DNA from: Syntrophaceae bacterium UBA6255 | GTDB lineage: Bacteria > Desulfobacterota > Syntrophia > Syntrophales > Smithellaceae | Reading direction: 5' to 3' | NCBI GenBank assembly: GCA_002441205.1 | Contig: DJVN01000093.1 | Span: 1-9,732, forward strand | DNA length: 9,732 nucleotides | Part shown: positions 1 through 6,099 of the stretch, one piece after another | How the letters are laid out: each line of letters opens with the position of its first letter | Position numbering within the stretch: the stretch's first letter is position 1 | Notes under the pieces: generated by a model | Told to the model about the DNA's origin: nothing | Seen by the model: the letters and a program-made list of their open reading frames with translations, nothing else | Database searches by the model: none | Position numbers and translations under genes: made by a program

Positions 1-215
1 AGACAGGCCAGTCCTCCGCAGGCGACCATCTTGATGAATCGTCCTGCGCGGCGCATCGGCTGTCCCATGACTTCATTCACCAAGCTGTCAGCATTCAGCG
101 GTAGTTCGTTTTCCTCCCAAAGCGCGTCCCGATTCGGCATCAGTGACGGGCCGATATAGCTTGCCGCGATGACCGGTATGGCCGAATTGATTTTTTTATG
201 ATCCAGGACCGACAA
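1..215 (-). CDS. Probable beta-ketoacyl synthase-family protein, N-terminal part (cut by left edge)
   Basis: An open frame of 71 codons runs from a TTG at 215 to the window edge without a stop. It is preceded by AAGGAG at 231-226, ten bases from the TTG and lying inside the last codons of the upstream ketosynthase, whose stop is only four bases away. This suggests translational coupling. The visible protein starts MSVLDHKKINSAIPVIAASY and ends in a stretch containing PMRRAGRFIKMVACGGLACL. The latter resembles the region of type II ketosynthases where an Arg/Phe-containing segment leads into the first long helix. A second ketosynthase, or a chain-length-factor-like partner without the active cysteine, would fit directly after an ACP and ketosynthase pair, but the catalytic region lies outside the window. 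The reading frame is well supported; the family call is tentative. Confidence 0.55.
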   Translation of the reverse strand, partial: MSVLDHKKINSAIPVIAASYIGPSLMPNRDALWEENELPLNADSLVNEVMGQPMRRAGRFIKMVACGGLAC

Positions 216-219
216 TTTC

Positions 220-1383
220 TTATTTCTCCTTAATGATTAAATAACTTGTGCATGTTCCGCCAAAGCCGAAATAAGTAAATAAATATGCGCCGTCGCGCGC
301 CGGTAAATTAATCTGAGAAGGCGCAAATCCAATTTCGGGATCAATTTCCGTAAAACCAAAACTGCGCGGTATAAATCCTTCTTCGCAGCAGGAAAGCCAA
401 AGCGCTGTTTCCACTGCTCCCGCCGCGCCAAGCGTGTGACCAACCGCTCCCTTAAGGGACACCACCGGAGGAAGTTTTTCTCCAAAAAGCTTGACCAGCC
501 CTCGTCCTTCGGAAAGATCGTTGTCACGTGTGCCTGTGCCATGCGCCTTGATAGCCACAACATCGCTGGCGGATACCCGCGCCGATATCAGGGTTTGTTC
601 AACAACCTCGCTGACGGTCACGCCGTCAATCCCTGCGGAAGTCATACTTTTTATATCGTTGAATTGATAACCGCCGGAGAATTTATATTTCGAAGAAGAA
701 GACTTTCCCTCTTCCAGAATTACAACCGCAGCGGCCTCGCCGATTTGCATTCCGGCGCGATTCAGACAAAAAGGACGGCATTGGTCGTAGTCAAAAAGAA
801 GCAGACTGGCAAAGCCATGCAGAGTCATGTTAAGCAGTGGTTCAAAGCCGACGACTATCGCGCGGCGTATTTTCCCCCGTTTCAGAAGATCGGCAGCGAC
901 GACCAAAGCGTGCGAACTGGAAACACAGGCCATGCTGAAAGTTAGCGCCATGCCCCGGATGCCGTATTTATTGACGATTAAATCGGCCACTTCGCCGGGG
1001 CCGCGGTTGCGGCACGAAATTGCAGGTTTTTCCTTGTCAGGATTTTTCCGCACGGCTTCGGTAAATTCATATTCGTTGCGAATGAAAAGACCGCCTGTTG
1101 TTCCCACCAGAACGCTGGATTCGGCAATCTCTTCAGAGGATAGTTCCGCGCGCGCAAAAGCCTCAGAAAACGAGCCCTCCAACATCGCCATTGCTTTATC
1201 CAGTGGATTACCGTGATAAGTAACCTCAAAAGCCTTAAGTTCCCGATTGGTTAAATGAGAGGAAACGCCTGCCGAAGCCGGTGTAACGTTTCCCGCTATC
1301 AAATTACGCGCGGATTCGGGAGCACTCCACCCCAAAGAGGTGACGGCACCCCAGCCGCGCACATAAACATCCGCGTTGGTCAT
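220..1383 (-). CDS. Beta-ketoacyl-[ACP] synthase (type II, KAS I/II-like)
   Basis: A condensing enzyme expected to perform decarboxylative Claisen condensation of an acyl primer with malonyl-ACP in the cytoplasm. The 387-residue protein is slightly shorter than typical FabF (about 410). All three catalytic residues are visible: Cys153 in FSMACVSSSHA, His281 in KAHGTGTRDND and His316 in KGAVGHTLGAAG, with Lys311 just before the last. The C-terminal glycine-rich FGFGGTCTS loop of the family is also present. VSSS after the cysteine, where ASS is usual, is a mild deviation. The ATG at 1383 overlaps the ACP stop (ATGA) and has AAAGG seven bases upstream. Its position after a dedicated ACP and before a second probable ketosynthase points to a specialised fatty acid or polyene pathway rather than housekeeping FabF. 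The substrate cannot be read from the sequence. Confidence 0.93.
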   Translation of the reverse strand: MTNADVYVRGWGAVTSLGWSAPESARNLIAGNVTPASAGVSSHLTNRELKAFEVTYHGNPLDKAMAMLEGSFSEAFARAELSSEEIAESSVLVGTTGGLFIRNEYEFTEAVRKNPDKEKPAISCRNRGPGEVADLIVNKYGIRGMALTFSMACVSSSHALVVAADLLKRGKIRRAIVVGFEPLLNMTLHGFASLLLFDYDQCRPFCLNRAGMQIGEAAAVVILEEGKSSSSKYKFSGGYQFNDIKSMTSAGIDGVTVSEVVEQTLISARVSASDVVAIKAHGTGTRDNDLSEGRGLVKLFGEKLPPVVSLKGAVGHTLGAAGAVETALWLSCCEEGFIPRSFGFTEIDPEIGFAPSQINLPARDGAYLFTYFGFGGTCTSYLIIKEK

Positions 1384-1691
1384 TTTTTTACCTTTGGCGC
1401 ATCGATAATAAAATCGGCCAGTGTGTCGAAATTCTGCATGGCCTTGGCCGCCGTAGAGGCGTTTTTCAATTCCACACCGAATTGATATCTTATCTCCATG
1501 GCAATTTCCATCGCATCGAGGCTGTCTAACAAAAGCGGTCCGGGGCCGCCGATAAAAGGAACGTCGGTCGGCACATCTTCGGCTTTCACGTCCGTTATCT
1601 CACACGCGCTGATCACCATTTGCTTCAGCTTGAAAATCAACTCTTCCCTTGATGATACATTTAAATCCCGTAAATTTTTCTCTACATCCAC
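1380..1691 (-). CDS. Acyl carrier protein
   Basis: A 103-residue carrier protein that holds the growing acyl chain on a 4'-phosphopantetheine arm. The attachment site is Ser57 in the LLDSLDAMEIAMEI motif, followed by an acidic recognition helix, as in ACPs. The same frame stays open to 2024, but that part lies wholly inside the permease gene. I choose the GTG at 1691 because GGGGAGG (1706-1700) sits eight bases upstream and because the product then starts MDVEKNLRDL, giving normal ACP size plus a short N-terminal extension. The start overlaps the permease end by 10 bases, and the stop overlaps the ketosynthase ATG (ATGA), so all three are probably translationally coupled. A pathway-specific carrier serving the adjacent ketosynthase and the BtrH-like transferase is the natural inference. 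The glycine/proline stretch GGPGPLLL just before the DSL motif is similar to carriers of aryl-polyene-type systems, from memory. Confidence 0.9.
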   Translation of the reverse strand: MDVEKNLRDLNVSSREELIFKLKQMVISACEITDVKAEDVPTDVPFIGGPGPLLLDSLDAMEIAMEIRYQFGVELKNASTAAKAMQNFDTLADFIIDAPKVKK

Positions 1692-2803
1692 TTCACTTTC
1701 CTCCCCGCTATATAAAAACAGACCAACGCAAAAAACGTCAAAACGGCCAGTTTCGGCAAAATTGAACTGAAATCCGCGTCGCGGACAAAAACATCCAGAT
1801 AAGCCTGATGCGCCCAGAACATCGGCGAGATCATGGCCAGCTTTTTCATAAAAATCGGCATGACCACATGCGGCACCATGATGCCGCCGAAAACCGCCAT
1901 CATCACTGCTCCTGTAGCGGCCAGCGCCGAGGACTGCTCCGGAGAGCGCCCCAGTGCGGCAATCATGACGCCAAAACCGGTGGAAGCCGCCGCGACAACC
2001 AGGGTCACCGGTATCAAATGCCACGGATGCGACCCCAGTGTAAAGGGGAATTTAATGAACAAAGGCATGATCCAGATGCCGACAAGAAGCATTAAAGCAA
2101 ACTGAATCAAATTAATCAAATAATAAGGGATAAGTTTGCCGAAAATAATCAGATTGGCGCCGACCGGATAGGTAAAAAGCCGTTGCAGCGTGCCGTCGTT
2201 TTTCTCCCTTAAAAACCCGATCGACATGGGAATGGCGATAAAGAACATCGCAAAAATTGACCAGCCGGGGACGCTTTGCTGGAGAGGGCCGGGCAGACTT
2301 TTATTCTTTTTGGTTTTTTCCACGATAAAACTTTCCGCCATCGCTTCCATATCGTCAATGCCCATGACGACCGACGCGGTCAGACTGGTCATCAGTGACC
2401 GTACGGCAGCTTTATAACCGGCATCCAGCACCGGATCAAATTCCATCTCCACCGGTTTTGTGCCGTTTTCGAACTCATCCGGTATAAAAATGACCGCGTG
2501 CGCCCTGCCATATTCAAAAAGTTTATTGTTGTCATAACCTTGCGGTCTTTCCACGCGCTGAATGAGTTTGTGAGCATTTATTTTTCCGGCAAGCAGAGCG
2601 GCCTTCGGCGAACCGCCGGCGGTTTCAATAACGACGGTAATCCGCTGGCCGGTTATTTTTTCCGTATAAATTCCCTGCATGGCCAGAGACAAAAAGAAAA
2701 TCAGCGCCACAGGCATGATAAACAAAACGGGAATGGTCTGACGGTCGCGCAGTAAAATCAGTATTTCTTTGCGGATTAATGCTGTTAATTTTCTTGATGT
2801 CAA
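1682..2803 (-). CDS. ABC-2 type transporter permease
   Basis: The integral membrane half of an ABC exporter, partner of the ATPase encoded just upstream. The architecture is that of the ABC-2 (YhhJ/DrrB-like) family. One membrane helix lies near residues 24-42 (IPVLFIMPVALIFFLSLAM). A large extracytoplasmic domain follows to about residue 180, and then five C-terminal helices near 183-199, 219-247, 263-285, 293-312 and 352-367. The cytoplasmic start LTALIRKEILILLRDRQ is typical. Two TTG starts are possible. The one at 2812 has AAGGA almost touching it, while the one at 2803 has the same AAGGA (2817-2813) nine bases away, so I prefer 2803 (373 residues). A stop lies directly upstream in frame. 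The end overlaps the ACP gene by 10 bases. The cargo is unknown; a lipid-linked or acylated product of this cluster is inferred from context. Confidence 0.9.
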   Translation of the reverse strand: MTSRKLTALIRKEILILLRDRQTIPVLFIMPVALIFFLSLAMQGIYTEKITGQRITVVIETAGGSPKAALLAGKINAHKLIQRVERPQGYDNNKLFEYGRAHAVIFIPDEFENGTKPVEMEFDPVLDAGYKAAVRSLMTSLTASVVMGIDDMEAMAESFIVEKTKKNKSLPGPLQQSVPGWSIFAMFFIAIPMSIGFLREKNDGTLQRLFTYPVGANLIIFGKLIPYYLINLIQFALMLLVGIWIMPLFIKFPFTLGSHPWHLIPVTLVVAAASTGFGVMIAALGRSPEQSSALAATGAVMMAVFGGIMVPHVVMPIFMKKLAMISPMFWAHQAYLDVFVRDADFSSILPKLAVLTFFALVCFYIAGRKVKWM

Positions 2804-2818
2804 TTTATGCAATCCTTA

Positions 2819-2844
2819 ATCCCACTTAGCTTCGCACGTGGGAT
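2819..2844 (-). promoter_or_regulatory. Hairpin directly upstream of the permease ribosome binding site
   Basis: A perfect 7-base inverted repeat, ATCCCAC (2819-2825) and GTGGGAT (2838-2844), with a 12-base loop. In the minus-strand mRNA it ends one or two bases before the AAGGA that serves the permease TTG. It could stabilise the message or tune permease translation relative to the ATPase. The repeat is seen directly; the role is inference. It is not followed by a T-run, so it is not an intrinsic terminator. Confidence 0.45.
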
Positions 2845-2868
2845 AATTCAACTAACGCTTCAAACTTC

Positions 2869-2886
2869 ATCCCGACTTGTCGGGAT
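2869..2886. repeat. Short perfect palindrome (REP-like) between ATPase and permease genes
   Basis: ATCCCGAC (2869-2876), TT, GTCGGGAT (2879-2886) form a perfect 8-base stem with a 2-base spacer in the 105-base gap between the two ABC genes. GC-rich palindromes of this kind often occur as dispersed extragenic repeats, and in an operon they can protect the upstream mRNA. There is no poly-T tract after it on either strand. Only one copy is present here, so repeat-family membership is unproven. Confidence 0.5.
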
Positions 2887-2908
2887 TCGTTCTTGGCGAG
2901 TTTCATTA

Positions 2909-3652
2909 TTATTCATCACGCAAACCTCGCCCCGTGCGTTCCAGAAAGAATTTTTCCAGATTATCAATCTTATCCATATCACCGGAAAAAATTCCCGACC
3001 CTCTGTCCAGCATCGTCACTTTCGAACATACTTTCTGCGCTTCATCCATGATGTGCGTGCAAAGGACAATCGTTATTCCTTCGGCGTTCATCTTTTTCAG
3101 TGTTTCATAAATATGGTTGCGGCTTTGCGGGTCAACCCCCACGGTCGGCTCATCCAGAAGTAAAAGCCGGGGCATATGGAGCATTGCCACCGCCAGATTC
3201 AGGCGGCGCAGCATGCCTCCGGAATAGGTTGACGCGCGTTTTTGCGCGTACGGCAATAGTCCGGTTTCCTGCAAAACAGTGTCCGATCTTTCCGTCAGGA
3301 GGTCTTCGGAAAGTCCGGCCATGGTACCGAAGATACTCAGATTCTCCCTGGCGGTCAGAGACGTATACACCGATATCGGTTGGGGAGCATAACCCACGGA
3401 GGCTAACTTTTCCCGTTCATCATTAGTATTACCGTAAATACAAATGCTGCCCTGATAGCCGCGCAACTGTCCGGTAATCAGACGCATCAACGTGCTTTTA
3501 CCCGCCCCGTTGGGCCCCAAAAGCGCGTGAATCTCGCCACTTTGCACCAACATGGAAAAATCGCGTAAAGCGTATTCTGAATTCAGGGCAGCCGGTTGAT
3601 CAGCCGTCTGGTTGTAGGAAAATGTTATTTGTGAAATTTCCAGAGCTTTCAT
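2909..3652 (-). CDS. ABC transporter ATP-binding protein
   Basis: The 247-residue nucleotide-binding subunit that powers the ABC-2 permease encoded next. All core motifs are intact: Walker A GPNGAGKST at 46-54, Q-loop Gln91 in YAPQ, signature YSGGMLRRL at 143-151, Walker B LLLLDEP at 163-169 with catalytic Glu168, and the switch His200 in CTHIMDEA. The sequence is of the CcmA/DrrA/NatA export class, which moves drugs, lipids or polysaccharides outward. The ATG at 3652 overlaps the stop of the BtrH-like gene (ATGA) and has no clear Shine-Dalgarno sequence, so it is probably translated by coupling. The pairing with the BtrH-like transferase upstream and the permease downstream suggests export of an acylated metabolite (inference). 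Confidence 0.95.
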   Translation of the reverse strand: MKALEISQITFSYNQTADQPAALNSEYALRDFSMLVQSGEIHALLGPNGAGKSTLMRLITGQLRGYQGSICIYGNTNDEREKLASVGYAPQPISVYTSLTARENLSIFGTMAGLSEDLLTERSDTVLQETGLLPYAQKRASTYSGGMLRRLNLAVAMLHMPRLLLLDEPTVGVDPQSRNHIYETLKKMNAEGITIVLCTHIMDEAQKVCSKVTMLDRGSGIFSGDMDKIDNLEKFFLERTGRGLRDE

Positions 3653-4686
3653 GATTTCAGTTTACTTGCGACATCCCGCAGATTCTTGAAAAGCGCTTCT
3701 TCCCTGCCCGCGCAAATCAGCATCAAGCCGCCTGCTTTGGCAAACGTTTCTTCCTGATTGCCTCTTTTTTTGATGATGCGCGCGGCGGTTACGGCGAACT
3801 CTCGCCAGGTATCACCGATGGCCGTCATATCCCGGGACAATTCATCCAGCTCCGCAGAACCGAACAACCCGGCGGCTTCCTGCAGAAAGGCTGCATACAT
3901 ATAGCGGAATCCGGCGCCGCCCGTGCCGACTTCCTCCTGCATGCGGACAATCATGCCCAGCTGCCGGCAGGCTTCCTCAAATCCCTGTGTCCTGTCGAAT
4001 TTGATAATTCTTTTTGCCAGATAACGAATACCGCGAATGCCGAAAATCGGGAGTGGAATTTTGAGCATCATATTGCAGGTATCCAGCATGCCCTTGATGC
4101 AGGCTCCCCGCACATCAGGATGTGGATCAATCGATACCGGATAATACATGAAGCCATGCGGCTCCAGAGGCCCGCGCGCAAAACGTGCCCTGATCAAATC
4201 ATCGGCCAGGCAGTCCACCGGTTTGTCCAGAACGGGGTCGCTGACGCGAAATCCATTTTCGATTTCGCGCAGGACAACGATGTTGTGGCCGTTGAACTGA
4301 AAACGGAAACGATTCGGGAAGTAAGAAAGCCAGTAGATGTTGGTGGTCAGGCCGACAATCTGGCCGCCGCGAATCACGCGAAGCATTTCATCCATGCCTT
4401 TCTGCGCATTGCGGAAATGTTGCGTGACGAATTTTCCGCCCAATCGCTTGGCGGCCTTACGAAAAACCGCACCGGGTTGCGTCCGGTAAGTGCTGATGGG
4501 CAGACCGACCCATTTTACAAACGGCAGATGGCCGAAAAAAATACCGCTGCCGATGCCGAACACCATCGGTTCACTGATTTCCAATCCCTTATCCCGGAAT
4601 AAGGCCGCGGTAACGCCGGTTTCGCAGTGCGCGGCATGATGGTGAACAAAAGGCTTCCCGCCGGCTGTCATTTCTGTTTCAGACAA
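3649..4686 (-). CDS. BtrH-like acyltransferase (BtrH_N / DUF4872-type, papain-like fold)
   Basis: Resembles BtrH of butirosin biosynthesis, a cytosolic enzyme that moves an acyl group from an ACP to an amine acceptor through a cysteine. The N-terminal HHAAHCETGVTAALFRDKG, followed by SEPMVFGIGSGIFF, is the characteristic opening of the family. A papain-like set is visible: Cys21 in HCETG, His134 in FNGHNIVVL and Asp150 in VSDPV. The remaining residues to 345 form the helical C-terminal domain, with length normal for the family. The start is a TTG at 4686 with AGGA (4697-4694) seven bases upstream and an in-frame stop two codons before; the ATG at 4671 has no such site. The stop overlaps the ABC ATPase start. 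With an ACP and ketosynthase in the same operon, ACP-to-acceptor acyl transfer is a reasonable prediction, but the acceptor is unknown. Confidence 0.85.
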   Translation of the reverse strand: MSETEMTAGGKPFVHHHAAHCETGVTAALFRDKGLEISEPMVFGIGSGIFFGHLPFVKWVGLPISTYRTQPGAVFRKAAKRLGGKFVTQHFRNAQKGMDEMLRVIRGGQIVGLTTNIYWLSYFPNRFRFQFNGHNIVVLREIENGFRVSDPVLDKPVDCLADDLIRARFARGPLEPHGFMYYPVSIDPHPDVRGACIKGMLDTCNMMLKIPLPIFGIRGIRYLAKRIIKFDRTQGFEEACRQLGMIVRMQEEVGTGGAGFRYMYAAFLQEAAGLFGSAELDELSRDMTAIGDTWREFAVTAARIIKKRGNQEETFAKAGGLMLICAGREEALFKNLRDVASKLKS

Positions 4687-4704
4687 TAATCAATCCTGTC
4701 CTTT

Positions 4705-5109
4705 CTAGTTTTGAGGTACCGTTTTCAATTCTTCTATCGTAATCGCGAGCGCCTTCGCGTAACGTTCCAACAACGAATCCTTGAGTTTGGTAAAAATTCC
4801 CGGACGCAAATGTCGTTTGACCCTAAACACCGCAATGCCCGTTGTTTTTCCCAGAATTTCCGGTATCATCTGCCGACGCTCCATGTGATACGCCAGCGGG
4901 CTTTTCTCCCCGGCAAGCACAGCCTTTCTGGTTTTTTCCAGATTGACAACCAGCTCATCAACGGCAAGCCTATTAATAAACTCCTCTTCGCTCCAGCCAT
5001 TGCTGGGCACAATGACATACTTGCCTTCGTCATTGACTGCGTAGCAGGCTCGTTTTATCCCTTCATAATATTCAACCGTATTATCCTGTGGAACTTCCTT
5101 TACCTTCAT
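4705..5109 (-). CDS. Conserved-looking small protein with XRE-like helix-turn-helix C-terminus
   Basis: A 134-residue protein of uncertain function. Residues 12-53 look like a small mixed alpha/beta domain (EYYEGIKRACYAVNDEGKY, then PSNGWSEEEF). Residues 74-128 read like a Cro/C1-type helix-turn-helix: MIPEILGKTTGI as the first two helices, RVKRHLRP as a basic recognition-like segment, and YAKALAITIEEL matching the family's usual 'A-x-aLgis-xeeL' ending. It could regulate the cluster, or be a repurposed fold that assists the enzyme encoded next. I cannot decide between these. I chose the ATG at 5109, which has GGGAG (5119-5115) five bases upstream. An in-frame ATG at 5145 has no ribosome binding site and would add 12 unconvincing residues. 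It lies 18 bases from the BtrH-like gene, in the same direction, and 96 bases after the acyltransferase. Confidence 0.8.
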   Translation of the reverse strand: MKVKEVPQDNTVEYYEGIKRACYAVNDEGKYVIVPSNGWSEEEFINRLAVDELVVNLEKTRKAVLAGEKSPLAYHMERRQMIPEILGKTTGIAVFRVKRHLRPGIFTKLKDSLLERYAKALAITIEELKTVPQN

Positions 5110-5205
5110 GGACACTCCCGCCGGCAATGGAAAACTTTCACCCATTTAACAATATTTCTTATACTAAAATTAATAATGCGAAAAGAAAAAAGTGGTTTAC
5201 TGTAA

Positions 5206-6093
5206 TTATTCTTTTTGATTTATTCTTTTACCCAAAAACGGCTCGAAATGATGCCACTCGAAGGGATGCTCGCGGGCAAATTGAGCCAGGTCGTTCGCAT
5301 AGGCCTGCGCCGACTCCTGCACCGCCTTTTTTCTGTCCGCACGTGAGGCGGCAAACACCTTTCGTCCGGGAGAAACTTTAATATGATATTTGCCGATTTT
5401 TTCCTGATAGACGAAAAAAGTCATCAACGGCGCGCCGGTCATCAGTGCAAACAAATGAGGCGTGTCGGGAAGATGAACTTCATGACCTAAAAAATCCACG
5501 GTGACAAAAGTCTGCTCGCCCCAGAGACGGTCGCCGGTCATGGAGACAATGCCGCCCTCGCGCAGGAAATTAATTCCTTCAATCAAGGCGAAAGGTGATT
5601 TTTCATCCTCTGTGGTTACCACTACCCGAACACCACTGGTCGCCAGAATCTGTTTTTGAATATGCTCAATCTGCTCTTTGTGCTTTGCGCCCAGATACAG
5701 CATGATCGGCAAGCCTTTTTTATTCAGTGTCTGCGCAGCCAACTCCCAGTTGCCGATGTGTGACATCAGGAGGATAGCGCCGGTTTTTTTCTGCACCGCC
5801 TCTTCCAGATATTCCCATCCTTCCTTTATATATTCGATTTCTTCTTCATCCAGGCGTATGAACCGGTGAATATAAACATCGGTAAATTTGTGATACTGAC
5901 GCCACGCGCACCAGAGGTGATAGAAAAACCAGTGTTGGGGAAATAAGGTGCGGTAGAACTCGAAGCTGTTGGCCACGCGTATGGGGAAAAGAAAAAAGTA
6001 TCCCGTGGCGATAAACCAGGAGACTATGCGGAAAAACCACAATCCCAGTCGCCTAGTCAGATAAAGTAATATTTTATAAGGCAGTTTTGTCAT
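5206..6093 (-). CDS. LpxL/HtrB-type lysophospholipid (lipid A-like) acyltransferase
   Basis: A 295-residue inner-membrane-associated acyltransferase of the LPLAT family that includes the LpxL/HtrB and LpxM late acyltransferases of lipid A synthesis. The catalytic H-X4-E motif is His112 to Glu117 in MSHIGNWEL. The GDR motif follows in SMTGDRLWGE (187-189) and the TPHLFALMTGAPL block at 211-223. The aromatic C-terminal HPFEWHHFEPFL is also family-typical. A hydrophobic N-terminal segment (residues 16-40) anchors it to the membrane. The ATG at 6093 follows the MMPL-methyltransferase stop by six bases, with AGAGG close upstream, so the two are clearly co-transcribed. Aryl-polyene and xanthomonadin clusters also carry such acyltransferases, thought to attach the acyl chain to a lipid or sugar carrier. 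That role here is inference from context, and true lipid A acylation cannot be excluded. Confidence 0.9.
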   Translation of the reverse strand: MTKLPYKILLYLTRRLGLWFFRIVSWFIATGYFFLFPIRVANSFEFYRTLFPQHWFFYHLWCAWRQYHKFTDVYIHRFIRLDEEEIEYIKEGWEYLEEAVQKKTGAILLMSHIGNWELAAQTLNKKGLPIMLYLGAKHKEQIEHIQKQILATSGVRVVVTTEDEKSPFALIEGINFLREGGIVSMTGDRLWGEQTFVTVDFLGHEVHLPDTPHLFALMTGAPLMTFFVYQEKIGKYHIKVSPGRKVFAASRADRKKAVQESAQAYANDLAQFAREHPFEWHHFEPFLGKRINQKE

Positions 6094-6099
6094 AAACCT

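Noticed and set aside
436..945. 169-codon plus-strand open frame opposite the ketosynthase gene
   Set aside because: It lies entirely opposite a gene with intact catalytic motifs, has a low-complexity basic composition and resembles no family I know.
1692..2024. Upstream extension of the ACP reading frame
   Set aside because: It is inside the permease gene in another frame, reads as low-complexity Gly/Arg/His/Cys sequence, and a strong GGGGAGG site marks a GTG start at 1691.
4120..4602. 160-codon plus-strand open frame opposite the BtrH-like gene
   Set aside because: A shadow of the opposite strand; no recognisable motif and no ribosome binding site.
5110..5205. Possible promoter in the AT-rich gap after the acyltransferase gene (TATAAG near 5160)
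   Set aside because: A -10-like hexamer is present but no acceptable -35 box lies 16-18 bases upstream, and AT-rich gaps give such matches by chance.
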